A stretch of 64,000 nt of DNA from Sclerodactyla briareus (lineage: Eukaryota; Echinodermata; Holothuroidea; Dendrochirotida; Sclerodactylidae): positions 62,001-126,000 of the forward strand of contig JAODTK010005742.1 in NCBI GenBank assembly GCA_026419785.1, in the 5' to 3' direction. Shown one piece after another: positions 11,387 to 22,207 of the stretch. The notes beneath the pieces were generated by a model, which saw only the letters and a program-made list of their open reading frames with translations, was not told where the DNA came from and searched no databases. The position numbers and the translations under genes are program-made. Position 1 is the first letter of the stretch, and the number at the start of each line of letters is the position of its first letter.

Positions 11387-11939
11387 AACTTACCCAATTG
11401 CACTTTGCAACCAGACTACACAGGGCCACTGAGGCGGGTCCGTGCCTTCACGACCAGGGGTTGTTGGTCGGGGAATTTAATGCATAGCAGCCCCTCGTAC
11501 CGGCTAGGCCGAGACTGTGGTGGAGAGAAGCAAAGCATGGAACGAACGTCGTGTGGTAAAGCCCACAGACGCTCGCATACGGCTCAGCAGACGCGACTCG
11601 GAGAACGAGGAGGCCGACTCTCCAGGCTCGCGGTGCAAAGGGGTAGTGCACATTGTTAACCCGAGCGAACCCCCTGCTAGAGATATGTGGCCTTGCGAGG
11701 TCTCTCTATCACCACGATGAGAAAGCCTTCGATGCCGGAGTGAAAAGCTGACTCGTACAAGAGGAAGAGTTGAGTGCGTTAACGAACGAACTTCGGTTTC
11801 AATACACCCGTACCAGGTGCCTTGAACCACCCGCAGCCGACACCCCACACCTGACGCCTCCCAACCTGGATAGAATTTCCACCGGTGCAGAGTAAGTCTC
11901 CCCTGCCATGTTAACCCGAACCCACGACCGCCGGGTCGA
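11387..11939. other. GC-rich island, left segment
   Basis: GC content rises sharply compared with the sequence before 11.2 kb. Frames up to 146 codons on the minus strand are open but look like by-products of high GC, with compositionally skewed Arg/Ser/Gly-rich readings and overlapping opens on both strands. I find no rRNA, tRNA or snRNA signature. Confidence 0.4.
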
Positions 11940-12640
11940 CCCACCGTCCTCGAGAGCTGACCTAGTTCGATTGTCGAAAGGGTAGGTGCTCGGCTGCGAC
12001 CGCAGGCTTCGGAGTACCAATCTGGCCCTGGAGGGCCTAACAGAGTCGATCACGTATGAGCCCACCCACGGCTCTGGAGAGTCGATCTGGCTCAGAATGG
12101 CAAAATAGTCCGTGCCCAAGGCCCGATCCTCTGCTCGGGTAGGGCCGATCCTTCACATAGATGGAAGCAGGGAGAGTCGGACTACGGTCTATGGACCTCG
12201 GGATTAACCATCCCATGGACTCGATTCAAGGGAAGCCTTCAATGAAGAGTGGACCACTGCTCTGAGATTCGGCAGCTCGATCCTTCGGCCTGTAGTGCCG
12301 ATCTCACACAGGAAGGGCAGGAAGTGTCGGGCTCCGGCTATGCAAGCCCGGATGAGCTAACCACTGCGCAGGGGAGATGGCTTCGGATGGCATTTGAACG
12401 TCGATCCTTGGCTCCAGAGAACGGGAAGTCGAACCGCGGCTCGGGAGGGTTGACCTGGCTCAGAGAGTCGGAGAATTGGATGAAGTCTCCTGAAGTGTGT
12501 CGGTAGGGCTAACCCCGGCCTGTGATAGCCACGTCTGGCCCAGGCGTGGCTGATATGTATCAGACCAAAACGTAACTGGAAACCTGGACAAGGCCTACCA
12601 TCGGCTAGGGAGACCACCCATCCTAAATCAGAGGAAGGCG
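11940..12640. repeat. Degenerate GC-rich tandem array
   Basis: Variants of short phrases recur every few tens of bases: 'GTCGATC..GGCTC', 'GGCTCGGGAGGGTTGACCTGG', 'AGAGTCGG' and 'GGTAGGGC.GA.CC'. The unit boundaries are blurred and I cannot give a reliable period by eye. It appears to be an old satellite-like block in the GC-rich island. Confidence 0.5.
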
Positions 12641-12904
12641 AAAAGTCCGACCACCAGCCCCGGAAAGGGTCGAGAGGTCACACACCGCTCAGACGGCGAC
12701 GAAGACTTTCCACGGCTACTGGAGTGCCTACCCACAGGCTCCGAGGGCAGACCCGTTCGGATAGCCGGATAGACGAGTTTCAACACGGCTCTGAAGGGGC
12801 ATAACCCCCCCCCCCGATCTGGAGTCTCTAGAGACAAGTCCCTGCTAGGAAACAACACGGAACGCACTCTCACCACCGTGGCACTATCCCTGTCAGCGGG
12901 GCCG

Positions 12905-13470
12905 GCACCTAGCCCGTCTGGAACCGGCCGGCTTTATGGAGCACGGCTACCTCGGGGAAAACCGGTTTCTTACCTTAAATGGGCCGACGGTTTCTGGTCC
13001 TCAGCTAATCTGGGCGGGTCCGGTCGAGCGAACGTGCTGACTCAGGAAACAGCGTCCTACGTGAAGGTGAATGACTGCGTTGGAGTGAAGCCTGTGGGTC
13101 CACGAGTAGAACGGCAGAGGCGTCTTCAGAGAGCAAGGCTACATCGGGGTGATCCGGCTGCTCCTAAACGGCCTTTGTTCTTCTCTCCGGACAGGTAGCG
13201 GTGAATCGAGCGCGCACGTTCTGGCTTCGTGGGAAAGCGCTTCCTACTTAAGGTGATTACTCGTCGAAATATAACCATTTGGTCTCACGGAGTAGCCGGC
13301 AGAACGGCTGCAGAGAGCACGGCTACTCGGGTGAGCCGTTGCTCCCGTACCGGGCCGTAGATTCTGTCCTCTCAGCAACAGGTCGGGGTCCGATCGAGCG
13401 AACCGTGGCTTGGCTTCGAGGAAAGCGCGTGCGCGTGACGGTGGGCATAACTGCGCCAAAGAATAATAGG
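12905..13470 (+). repeat. Three diverged copies of a ~190-bp unit
   Basis: Three blocks start near 12,915, 13,105 and 13,295. Each has the order 'CGGC..(A)GAGCACGGCTAC.TCGGG', then 'GGGCCG.....TTCTGTCCTC', then 'GGTC(C)GATCGAGCGAAC', then 'GGAAAGCGC.T' and then 'GTGA'. Spacing of about 190 bp is constant. This is a tandem repeat of a larger unit than the neighbouring arrays. Confidence 0.65.
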
Positions 13471-13499
13471 GTCCACTTCAGAAGATCGGACGAGACCTA

Positions 13500-15050
13500 A
13501 CTCAGCATAGAACGAGGACGGCGGCGCGACTGGCTACTAGGTCAAGTAGGCTAACAAGGCGAGCGTATTCCGCCAGCCAAACCCGGCAGTTAATGCCGGC
13601 CGTTCCCAGTCGTTTGAGAGCCCCCCCCTATCGTCAGTAAGCTGGCGTTGTAGGCGAGCTCTCTAGAGTCTCTGCTACGGGGTTGAGCGAGCGTGGGCCC
13701 GGGTAATACCCCTAGGAAGGTATCCAACTGCTAGTCTCCTCCCCGGAAGCAGTCACGCTTGGAGTCCGCCTGACTCGGAATAACGGCCCTGGTCCTCGCC
13801 TGGCAGCGCCTGACTGTTCGCTAATATTGGATCCTGCAACTCCGCCCCGGTAGCCTTCCGCCCGGGGGGCAGGCTAGATAAGTCCTTCGCCTGTGAACAC
13901 TATAGTCTCCGCATCATGCCTCCGCGAGCCCGCTGATGTCTCTTTAAAGAGATCCACTCTGTCCAGGGGTGGCGCTCCGGCGCCGCGAGCAAACCCCCGC
14001 CCTGACCCAGATCGGCTCCCTAGTCTAGCGAGAGGCTTAGTCGTCCTGATAGACTTTTGGGGAAGACTCCTTCCAATTCGGGTGCTGCCCTTCAGGACTT
14101 AATTTATTCAGTCCGCGAGCCGCACTTCTTCTTCGAAATATCCGCGGCCCCGCCGATGTGGTTGACTGAAGGCAACTGTTACCGAACGGGCTGGTCACCA
14201 GCCCTGTGCGCTGATCCGTAAGGCGCCTTAAGTCACCCGCGCTCAAGTCTGACAGACTGGCATGGATGAGAGGGCCCACCTACCAACGAACGCATAGCGT
14301 CCTTGAATAGGCGCCGCGTAGTGAAGCCTGTCCCGAACGTAGTAACATTTCGTAGATGACCGCGAACAGTCCTCTTGCGTGCGGGACCTACACAACGTCC
14401 CTCTCCGAAAAAGAGACGCGTCAGCGCTAAGTCTCGCTCTAGTTTGATCGGGGATCAACGGCACACTAACAAGGATTCTGTCCAACCGACCCCCGAGGAC
14501 TACGCGGCGGGATCGCCTCCGCCGCTCTCTGGTGAAGAACACACTGCTCCACTTGAAGTCGCAATGCCTGACAATGGAGCTCCTCCGGCCCTACGGCTGT
14601 TTCGGACGGCCTGCCTCGTACCCCCGGAGACCCTTCCCCAAGGATCTTTCGGTATCCGGGGAGCTTCCTGTCGTCTTCCTCCCCCTCCTTCCCAGACCCA
14701 ACACTGAAGTTCCTGAGGGGGGCGCCGGGCGCCTAACCGTCCGCCTACTAGATGCCGGGAGGGTCCAGGAGTGTCAAGCCGTACGGGCCCGGAACGTCGT
14801 CCGCTCTAAACTGTCTGAAAAACTGGCGAAACTGGTTGAATCTCGTCCCGTATGCTCCGCGGCTTTGGCTTATTCCAAGGTAACTTCTTTCTGTCCTAGC
14901 GCTATCCCCTGAATCCGAGCGGAGACCTTCCTGGGGAGAAGTTGACGATGTAGGCTGTGGCTGTAGGGCTTTGAGCGATCCCCTGGTCCCTGGATCCCTT
15001 GGTCCCCTGGGCGCTGGTCTGATGCCTATCCGTACCGCACCGCCCGATCC
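13500..15050. other. GC-rich non-repetitive core of the island
   Basis: About 1.5 kb of CpG-rich sequence with overlapping open frames on both strands, up to 126 codons plus at 14,532-14,912. The plus frame ends in a fairly protein-like segment (KLSEKLAKLVESRPVCSAAL), but I recognise no domain, and there are no splice signals that I trust. I compared it mentally with 18S, 5.8S, 28S and 5S landmarks and saw none. Its identity is open: satellite spacer, rDNA-like intergenic spacer, remnants of a GC-rich element, or a small unknown gene. Confidence 0.3.
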
Positions 15051-15059
15051 TCTGCCGCT

Positions 15060-15640
15060 GACCGTTCCGCGCACTCGTCGGGACCTCCGGTCCGTTTCGA
15101 GTGTCACCACACCCCTCGACGGACCTCGCTGGCCGGCCCCAGACCTTGCGTGGTCGGGGACGCCCCGAGCCGTCCCCTAGGTGTACGAACCCCGATCGGC
15201 CCCGCTGGGCCGGCCCGCCTCCTCTGTCGGACCTCCGGCCGTCCCGAGTTGTAACGACACTCCGTTCGGAGCCCGCTGGGGCCGGCCCGACCTTCTCCTG
15301 TTCGGGACCCCCGGGCCGTCCCGAGGTGTAACGACACTCCACCCCTTTCGGGGCCCGGCTGGCCCCCGACCTCTCCTGTCGGACCCCCTGGCCGTCCGAG
15401 GTGTAACGACACCCGTTCGGGTCCGCTGGCGGCCCGAATCTCCTGTCGGGACCCCCTGCCGTCCCGAGGTGTAACAACACCCCGTTCGGAACCCGGCAGG
15501 CGGGCGCCGCCTTACAGTCGGGCCTGGACCAGTCAAAGACGAGCCACCTCGCCCTCCCCGCCTGGTTCGGCCCTGACCTCAACCTGTCGGGACCTCCGAC
15601 CGTCTAGTGTGTAACGACAAACACACCTTTCGGGGTCCCT
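15060..15640. repeat. GC-rich tandem array, unit about 70-79 bp
   Basis: 'GTGTAACGACAC' variants recur at about 15,098, 15,178, 15,249, 15,328, 15,400, 15,469 and 15,610. They are followed by 'CGTTCGG..CCCG(C)TGG.CGGCCCGAC' and preceded by 'GGACC.CC.GGCCGTCCGAG'. That gives about seven to eight units. The long minus frame here (226 codons) is only the repeat read through and is not a gene. Confidence 0.8.
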
Positions 15641-16019
15641 TCCGCGAGGAAGACCCTCAGATCGGCCTCCTCGACGTGCTAGACGAGCCACCTCGGCCCG
15701 CCCCTCCGGCTTTAGGGTCATGCTGACCCAGAGCTCTATGCCTGTGGGACTTACGGTGCTAACGCGCACCTGCCCACGGGCCCTCTGAAGGGGCCAACTC
15801 GGGAACGTCCCTCTTCTTCGATCGCCGCCATCTCACTGGTCTTCTCTGTCTCTGCCGTCGGTAGGTAGTCTTCGTAGCCAAGGCGGCGCCTCCCAGGATT
15901 CCTCTGTCCCAGGTATCGATGGCCGGAAGGTCCGTCGCCGACCACTTTTCCCGTATCTGAGGAAGTCCCGCTACGGAAAATCTCCTTCAGGAGTATACCG
16001 CCTCCCGAACGATTCAATA

Positions 16020-16690
16020 ACATATCACAAATAGGATCACTTCCGACATGAAATGTGATCTGTCATAATACAGTGTATTGCAATTATAAGATTCTCAAAA
16101 TCATCTCACCGTATACGGAAAATATCCTTCAGATTATAACCTCCTCCCAAACGATATACAATAACAATATCACAAATAGGAATCACTTCCGACAATGAAA
16201 TGGTGCTATGTCGAAATACGAGTGTATTGCATATAAGATTATCAAATACCTAACAGCAGCCGTAACGAACGGCATGAATGTGATATTGTCATAATACGAG
16301 TGTATTGCAGTATAAGATTAATACAAAATACATAACATCACCGATAACGAACGGTAATCCCATAGTGAGACACAGATAGAATCATTTCCGCCCTGATATG
16401 CATATGTCATAATATAGTGTATTGCTGTATAAGACTATACAATCAAATCATCGGCCGGTACATATCACAAAAGGATCACTTCCGACAACATGATAAGCGC
16501 AATGTCCTAGTAACGATGTATTGCAGTATAAGAACTATCAAATACAAACCATCAGCCGATACCGATACGTATACAAAAGCATAGCACAAGAGGAACCACT
16601 TCCGACATGATATGCGAAATGTCACACCGTAGTGTAATTGCATATAAGACTATACCACATACAGTAATCGGGCCGGAAACGAACTCACAA
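16020..16690. repeat. AT-rich tandem array abutting the island
   Basis: 'ATCACTTCCGACA', 'TGTCATAATA..GTGTATTGCA' and 'TATAAGA.TAT' recur about six times between 16,020 and 16,690, with unit lengths roughly 105-150 bp. Base composition changes from GC-rich to AT-rich within about 50 bp of 16,000. The 'CTACGGAAAATCTCCTTCAG' phrase at the last GC segment is repeated in the first AT unit, so the two blocks share a seam. Confidence 0.75.
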
Positions 16691-17673
16691 AAAGACGATT
16701 AACTTAGACTCCAATCCAAGTTACTAACAAAGTAGACCCCTTACCCCCCGCCTCTCACCAGCGTCTTGCATAACATTCCCTAGCGCCGCGCGCGGAGAGA
16801 CACACCCCCGTGAGAAGGGGACCAGGGAGGGAAGGGAAAAACCCAAGGTAGGGAGGGAGGGAGTGCAGGGAGGGGGGGGGCTCACTAGGAAAGCCAGGAC
16901 AACAGTCCAGCCCTACTGATCCTAACACAATAGGACCCACACACCCCTGTGTTAGCTACGTGAAGCCATGCACACCCTATTGTTCTAGGAGGCAGCCTAG
17001 GCTAATCTGGACTGTCGTCACAACGGATCGAGCGGAGAATACATCCAAACCAATTATCGACGCAACGCTACGGATAACATATCCTGTGACGAGTCGGAAG
17101 AAAAATGCTCCTAGCAAGATTCTGCATGTCGATTGAAGCAGATGGGTGATTTTTCGGCGATGAAAAATCGATGAAATTTCTTAGCCAAGATGCTTATGAA
17201 CTTAAACGTTCAACTGGCAAACTAAAAAGGGAGATAGGGTTGCCAGCCACGGACGACTGTAAAAAGTTGCCAGATTCAATGGCGCGGGGTGGGGTGCAAG
17301 GAAGTGCAAGATGGGTAAGTTGAGTAGTGAAATCGATTATGCAGGTTAATTGCACATGTGCCAAACGAGCCAGCAACTATCACAGTCCGCAACAACATTT
17401 TCCAACTCCCATACTGCTGAGTAACCTAGCTAAGGCAACATGCAAACTCAATCATACTTTTAGCAGTCAATGGAGCCAGCCATCAATTTCATCACCCTTT
17501 GTGGGTGGATTGGCCACCAAATCATATATTGTTCTTGGTTTCTCTTTAACACAATCATTACAAATATCTTTTGAAATCAATTTCCTTCCGCAATCAAATG
17601 AAGTCGTTTATTTCGGTTTTTTGGGCTCATATGCGTCCAAGAAGGCTAAGCCTCACTGTTTATCTTTGTGTAG
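16691..17673. other. Right flank of the island; purine-rich run
   Basis: A purine-rich stretch at about 16,795-16,880 (GGGAGGGA-type) is followed by ordinary AT-leaning sequence. No gene is supported. The segment 17,320-17,673 could be intron ahead of the exon at 17,674. Confidence 0.35.
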
Positions 17674-17805
17674 CTTGTAACGCTACTGAACCTATACTCA
17701 TCGCCCATATAAAACACAAGGGTGGACATTGTATCACAACATTCCATGGGATAAACCACGATCTTGAATCTATTTCAGATCCGTCGCTGGCTATGTGCCT
17801 TGAAG
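17674..17805 (+). CDS. Candidate exon 1 of an unidentified plus-strand gene
   Basis: An acceptor (tttatctttgtgtag) opens a 132-nt frame that ends at a GAAG/GTACGT donor. The peptide runs CNATEPILIAHIKHKGGHCI and on to LESISDPSLAMCLE. The Cys/His spacing (C, then HIKHKGGH) faintly recalls one half of a B-box-type zinc-binding fold, but the spacing is incomplete and I do not claim it. The exon starts with two bases and ends with one. The ending complements the two-base start of the exon at 18,293, giving Ala-Cys across the junction. Confidence 0.42.
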
Positions 17806-18292
17806 GTACGTCAAAATGAATGGAAATGGTTAGGCCCTAATATAGCCTCTATATCCTTGTAATATCAGTAATACAATCCCAACCATGAACTTTGAGAGAA
17901 ATTCCACGTGGCTCTGTCTCAGTTTCCTTTTGACAAGTGAGTTCTCCAGCTGACGTAAGTTGCTGTTGGCCCCGGACAATGTTTTGGACCTGAATATTTA
18001 TTGCTTTGTAGCGTAGAACTAGAAGGTAAAGCGCATATTAATTAGTTTGTGTGCTACTACGTCAATGTGTGATTTAGTGTTAGCAAAATAAGCAAATCTT
18101 GTCGTCACGCAGTCAACTGACACGTAACCACAAGGAATGTACTGGAGCATATGCTACCTACACTTATGTTTGCATATCACACAGAACATCGCTATACTTC
18201 ACAGACATCCCGCGTTTCGTTTACATTTATATTGGTGATTCAATAACGTACATGGCACTTTTTTCTGCTTAATATAAATGTTGTGTCCACAG

Positions 18293-18522
18293 CATGTGAT
18301 GTTATGGAAGTTATCGCCATGTCGCAGTCACACAGATTGGCAAAACTGATCGCTCCGCAGACACATGAAGCGAAAAAACATGTGGAACTTAATTTGGAAT
18401 ATTATGTAGCGTTGCAAACTGACATTTCCTATTCAGCGATACATCTGAAAATAGAAGAAACCTTGAAAGAGAAGGATCGAAATGTGCTTAGCGTCACAGA
18501 GTTAGGTTATTCCATCATATAG
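18293..18522 (+). CDS. Candidate terminal exon of the same plus-strand gene
   Basis: The acceptor (ttgtgtccacag) is followed by 76 clean codons and a TAG at 18,520-18,522, a long frame for this AT-rich neighbourhood. The peptide (CDVMEVIAMSQSHRLAKLIA ... LKIEETLKEKDRNVLSVTEL) is helix-prone with coiled-coil-like Glu/Lys/Leu spacing after residue 45. No domain is recognised. A tripartite-motif-like coiled coil following a B-box is possible but unproven. Upstream exons were not found, and no polyadenylation signal was assigned. Confidence 0.45.
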
Positions 18523-18772
18523 GCCTTAAAGGCCAGTTCAATGTGTAATCCACAACTTGACAAGCCCCTTCCAGAACACGACTCATGTGGTTTAAAATCA
18601 GATTTAAATCGATAAATTTCCCCTTGTGGAAATTAGGCACCGATGAGTGAGAAGATATGGTGCTGGCTTGCTCAATTGACTGCTAAATCACAGTGCCCTA
18701 TGAAAATTAAGTGTCGCTCGTTGGCGTAATGTATATTGACGGTTATCGTTATGAATATACTGGTTACAATAC

Positions 18773-18876
18773 ATTGTGACCACGGCGCTCGAACGTTTGG
18801 CTAGGCTACCACTTTATCCATGTCAATCGATAAGTGGTAGCCGAGCCAAAACGTTTCGAGCGCCGCGATTGTGACC
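18773..18876. mobile_element. 86-bp foldback element with 9-bp target duplications
   Basis: The two arms (18,782-18,817 and about 18,829-18,867) pair over about 36-38 bases with a few single-base differences around a loop of about 10 nt. The arms start CGGCGCTCGAACGTTTGGCT and end in its complement. The direct repeat ATTGTGACC flanks it exactly (18,773-18,781 and 18,868-18,876). A 9-bp duplication is typical of Mutator-like elements. If transcribed it would form a pre-miRNA-sized hairpin. Confidence 0.82.
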
Positions 18877-18898
18877 TGGTCTCACCGTGTGTATTCAG

Positions 18899-18990
18899 TC
18901 AACTGACACAGTAGCACACGTGATTCAGTGAACCGGATTCAGAGAATCACGTGAAACGTTGCTACCTGAATGCGCCAGATTCGTCAGTTA
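18899..18990. repeat. Second small inverted repeat
   Basis: CACGTGATTC (18,917-18,926) and GAATCACGTG (18,944-18,953) are perfect complements with a 17-nt loop. Weaker pairing continues outward (AACTGAC...GTAGCA against TGCTAC...GTCAGTT). It contains two CACGTG E-boxes. It lies only about 25 bp beyond the foldback element above. Confidence 0.7.
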
Positions 18991-19744
18991 TATCGATTTG
19001 TCGGCTTTCAATTTAATGACAACAACTGCTGACTGCCGACTATTCTGTTGACTGTTTGCTCTCGAACGGGCCGGACTATCAAATCACCAAGCTACTGTAC
19101 TGGTCTGCTCGCGCTCGTTCGCGTGTGATGTCTTTTTTCACTTTCATTCAGTTTCATTGCCTCCTGAATGAATATTTAATTACAACATGATAGAAAGCAA
19201 CATTAATTTAAACAAATATTTTTGCCGTATTTTGCTCCTTTAGTTTACTGCATAAATATTTTAGTACACTGATTGAAATAATTTGCCTATTATATTCATG
19301 ACCTTACATGTAAATTCGAAATTGCTTTTTCACAGGACACACAGAGCGGGAGCCGAACGTCGCAACAGGTCCTAGAAAAGAAAACTGTTATGCGCTGAAC
19401 ATGGGGACTCGTGATACTGTACTGGGAGTATAACAAAAACATTGGATACTGGGAAGTAATCTGGTAACAAATCGCTGTTCTCCATACATCCACCATAGAA
19501 GTTGGTGAGGAACATCAATAAACCTTGCACCAGATCGTGATACGTGGCGGATGGTTGATCACTGAGCATCATGTCGGATAGCGAAAACTCAACCCTACGC
19601 TACTACTACTACTGATTCTCTGGTGAGTAGTATGCAACTTGGAATATATTCTTGATTCATCAAAGACATTTTGACAACTGTTGACCATGCGAATTTTGCT
19701 CCTAACCAGGGATATAATTATGGTATAGAGGAAAAGTACATGAT
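18991..19744. other. No gene recognised
   Basis: AT-rich sequence with short frames and a small TACTACTACTAC run at about 19,600. It may include upstream, unrecognisable parts of the LINE whose reverse-transcriptase motifs begin at about 19,745. Confidence 0.35.
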
Positions 19745-20132
19745 TGGATAACAATTATTTACATAATCGCCCCTCCGATATTCAACATGGATTCAACCAT
19801 TCCGGTTCTTCCAAAATGTTTGTTTGTGGCGTTCCTCAGGCTCCTTCTGTTCCTTTACTATTCATTATATACATGACTGATATAGAAGCCTCATCAAAGC
19901 AACTGTTTTCACTGTAATTTTGCTGATGATAGCACCATATTTCCCAACACAATGAAGTTTAACAGGGTCTCAAGAGTCAACAATGAGCTTGTCACTATGT
20001 TAGGCCTACGATTGGGCTTCGCCAAAACGAATTTCATTCTCTTCCATACACTCGGAAAGAAATTGGCTGAGTGAATATAAAGATCAGAACATCTGATAAC
20101 AGAGTTTCCAAACTAAGTTTTTAGGAAGTTGT
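19745..20132 (+). mobile_element. LINE reverse-transcriptase fragment, 5' part (split by a hAT element)
   Basis: In the plus strand, with frame changes, the sequence reads NYLHNR, then VCGVPQAPSVPLLFIIYMTD (19,820-19,880), then an ADDSTIFP-like catalytic block (about 19,920), then a KTNFILFHT motif. These are blocks 4-6 of a CR1/Jockey-type reverse transcriptase. Stops and frameshifts show it is dead. The frame is cut in the middle of the 'VIHG..L' motif at 20,140 by the hAT element and resumes at 22,208. Confidence 0.85.
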
Positions 20133-20140
20133 CATACATG

Positions 20141-22207
20141 CAGGGGGCGGCGCCATGGTTTTACGATAGGGGGGGGGCCATTTGGCATGATGTCTGACAT
20201 TGGGGAGGGGTCTAAGGTGAGGGGGTCCCCTTAGACCTTTGCGATTTTTTTGAGTCATAATACTGCTTAGATTTTACAAAATGGTGCCACATTTGATACA
20301 CTTTTGTAAGTGTCTCGACGTCAACGAGTTTTGACAAAAAGCCATAAATTTCTGGAACAGATTGAAATGCCTGACAATTTTTCAAGGCAGGTCATATTAC
20401 ATTCGATACACCTGACAAAAAATGACCCGATGTAAACTAGGCAGGCTTACTTTTTTTTCTAATGCTGTATTTGTATGCTAAGATGGTGGTCAATAAATCA
20501 AAGCAATGACCAGTCATTTGTTAGTTAATTTTTCTGTAATTCCTCCAAAATCGAGTCACTCTAGGAAAAAAGCAATTCGAGCAGTCCCCAATCAGAATAT
20601 TCCACCTTCTCAAGTATCAGAGCCGTGGAGACCAAGGAGCCATGTGCAGGCCCCTAGAATTCGGCCATTCCCGAAATACAAGTGATATTCGCGCAGAAAT
20701 TTCTTTCTAGACTCTAGTCCTTGACAATTCCAATTTAATATAGTTCCGAACTCCGAGTCACCTTCCGACAGTTTCGAAATCCTTTCATAATCTAATCCCC
20801 TGTTTTACATTGTAACTAATACCAACTCGAAGATATCTATGTACTATATCGGCATGGGTCGGAGTGATCACGCATGCACGTGGTCACCAGTGTGCGGCAG
20901 CGAAGGGTTGATCCAGTTGGGGTGTAGAGATTATGGTTTTGCCGACGGATCTGGCAATTGTTTGAACTGATATGGGGGAGGGGTCTAATCAAGGGGAGGG
21001 GTGTCCCCCCTTTGGAACAATTCCCAATATGAAACGATTTCAATTAAGCTGGTGATATTTTTCAGTAAATTGGGCGTTCAGTAATTCCTCGACCACTTCT
21101 CACGCACGTACGCGAGTCACTTTCATTGGAACAACCGAAAATTCTGGCCCGAAACTAGACCATTGCCCGATTTTTACTGCAGCTCGTGATTACGAAGCAG
21201 ACCATCAATACACATTGCGCGCGGAGCGCGCACAAATTTGACACTTCAATGGGGCCATTGATCAAATTTTCAGCCATTTAGGACAAATTCAGACAAATCT
21301 TTTGCCTGACGTTTTTCAACTTATTCTGTGGCCAAATTTTGGTAAAATATTCGAGCAGAAACAACCACTGGTCAAGAACTGTCAAACTCATGGAAAATAC
21401 CATGTCCAACGCTACGCCTTATTTCCCCTTTTGCCAATTGCCGGACAAAATCGGTCACTCGACCAATTGTATACCGACGCGGCCACGGGCTGTCACATCT
21501 AATACCTAATTTTCGTCATATCTATTTTTTGCCCCGACGTGCCTATTCTCTTGCTGGCCGCGAATGGGCCAATTAGAATGACGTGCTAAAAGAGTGCTAC
21601 AGACCGATTAATTTCTGCCTTCCTTTTTTCCTTTATAATTCCACTTTCCATCCCCTGTCCTTCCCTCTCCTCCTTCACTCCATTCCTCTCTCTTTCCCTT
21701 TCCTTTCCCCCTTTTCTTCTTTCTCCTCTCCTCTTCTTCCTCTCTCTTCCCTTCTTTTCCTCCCCTTTTCCTCCTCTCCTCTTTTCCTCTTCTTTTCCTT
21801 CCCTTTTCTCTTTTGCCGACAGAAAGAAATTTGCCGACAACTACGTCCCTGTGTCACACGTAGGCCGGAAGTGCCGCTGGCGAATTTGTCAAGTAACTTG
21901 AGTACCTTTCACCTATATAACAAACGGTGGCTCCTAATGACCACAGTGTTCTCAAAACATAACATACGCTAAACCTTTGCGCCCGCTATATTTACAGCAC
22001 AGTTGAGCCTCGATTTGAGTCTCGAGAGAAGGGAAGAATATAAGTTGGATAACGTATTTTGCCACTTCACACCCCCACCCCACCCCCGACGAAAACAGTG
22101 TGCACTTAAAACATCATTCTGTGATAACTATTTTTTTCGGCCCAAACCCATAGGGGGGGCATAGCCCCCCCACCTCACCGCCTCCCCCCCCCTGCGGCGC
22201 CGCCCTG
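20141..22207. mobile_element. hAT-type DNA transposon, 2,067 bp, non-autonomous
   Basis: The left end reads CAGGGGGCGGCGCC and the right end GGCGCCGCCCTG, imperfect terminal inverted repeats starting with the CAG typical of hAT elements. The octamer CATACATG occurs immediately outside both ends (20,133-20,140 and 22,208-22,215), the 8-bp target duplication diagnostic of the superfamily. Removing one copy restores the interrupted LINE frame. Inside are G-runs and C-runs near both ends, a pyrimidine tract (21,617-21,812) and no transposase-length frame, so it must have been mobilised in trans. Confidence 0.9.
21617..21812. repeat. Polypyrimidine tract inside the hAT element
   Basis: About 195 bp of almost pure C/T on the plus strand (TCCTTTTCC-type). 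The minus frame over it encodes only Lys/Glu/Arg/Gly and is a composition artefact. Confidence 0.85.

Noticed and set aside
14902..15582. 226-codon minus-strand open frame
   Set aside because: It is a read-through of the GC-rich ~70-79-bp tandem array. The peptide is the same Gly/Pro/Arg phrase repeated and other frames are open too.
11200..16000. Ribosomal RNA genes in the GC-rich island
   Set aside because: None of the conserved 18S, 5.8S, 28S or 5S words that I know could be found on either strand. Only a spacer-like layout remains.
21586..21857. Lys/Glu/Arg-rich minus-strand frame
   Set aside because: Translation of a polypyrimidine tract inside the hAT element; pure composition artefact.
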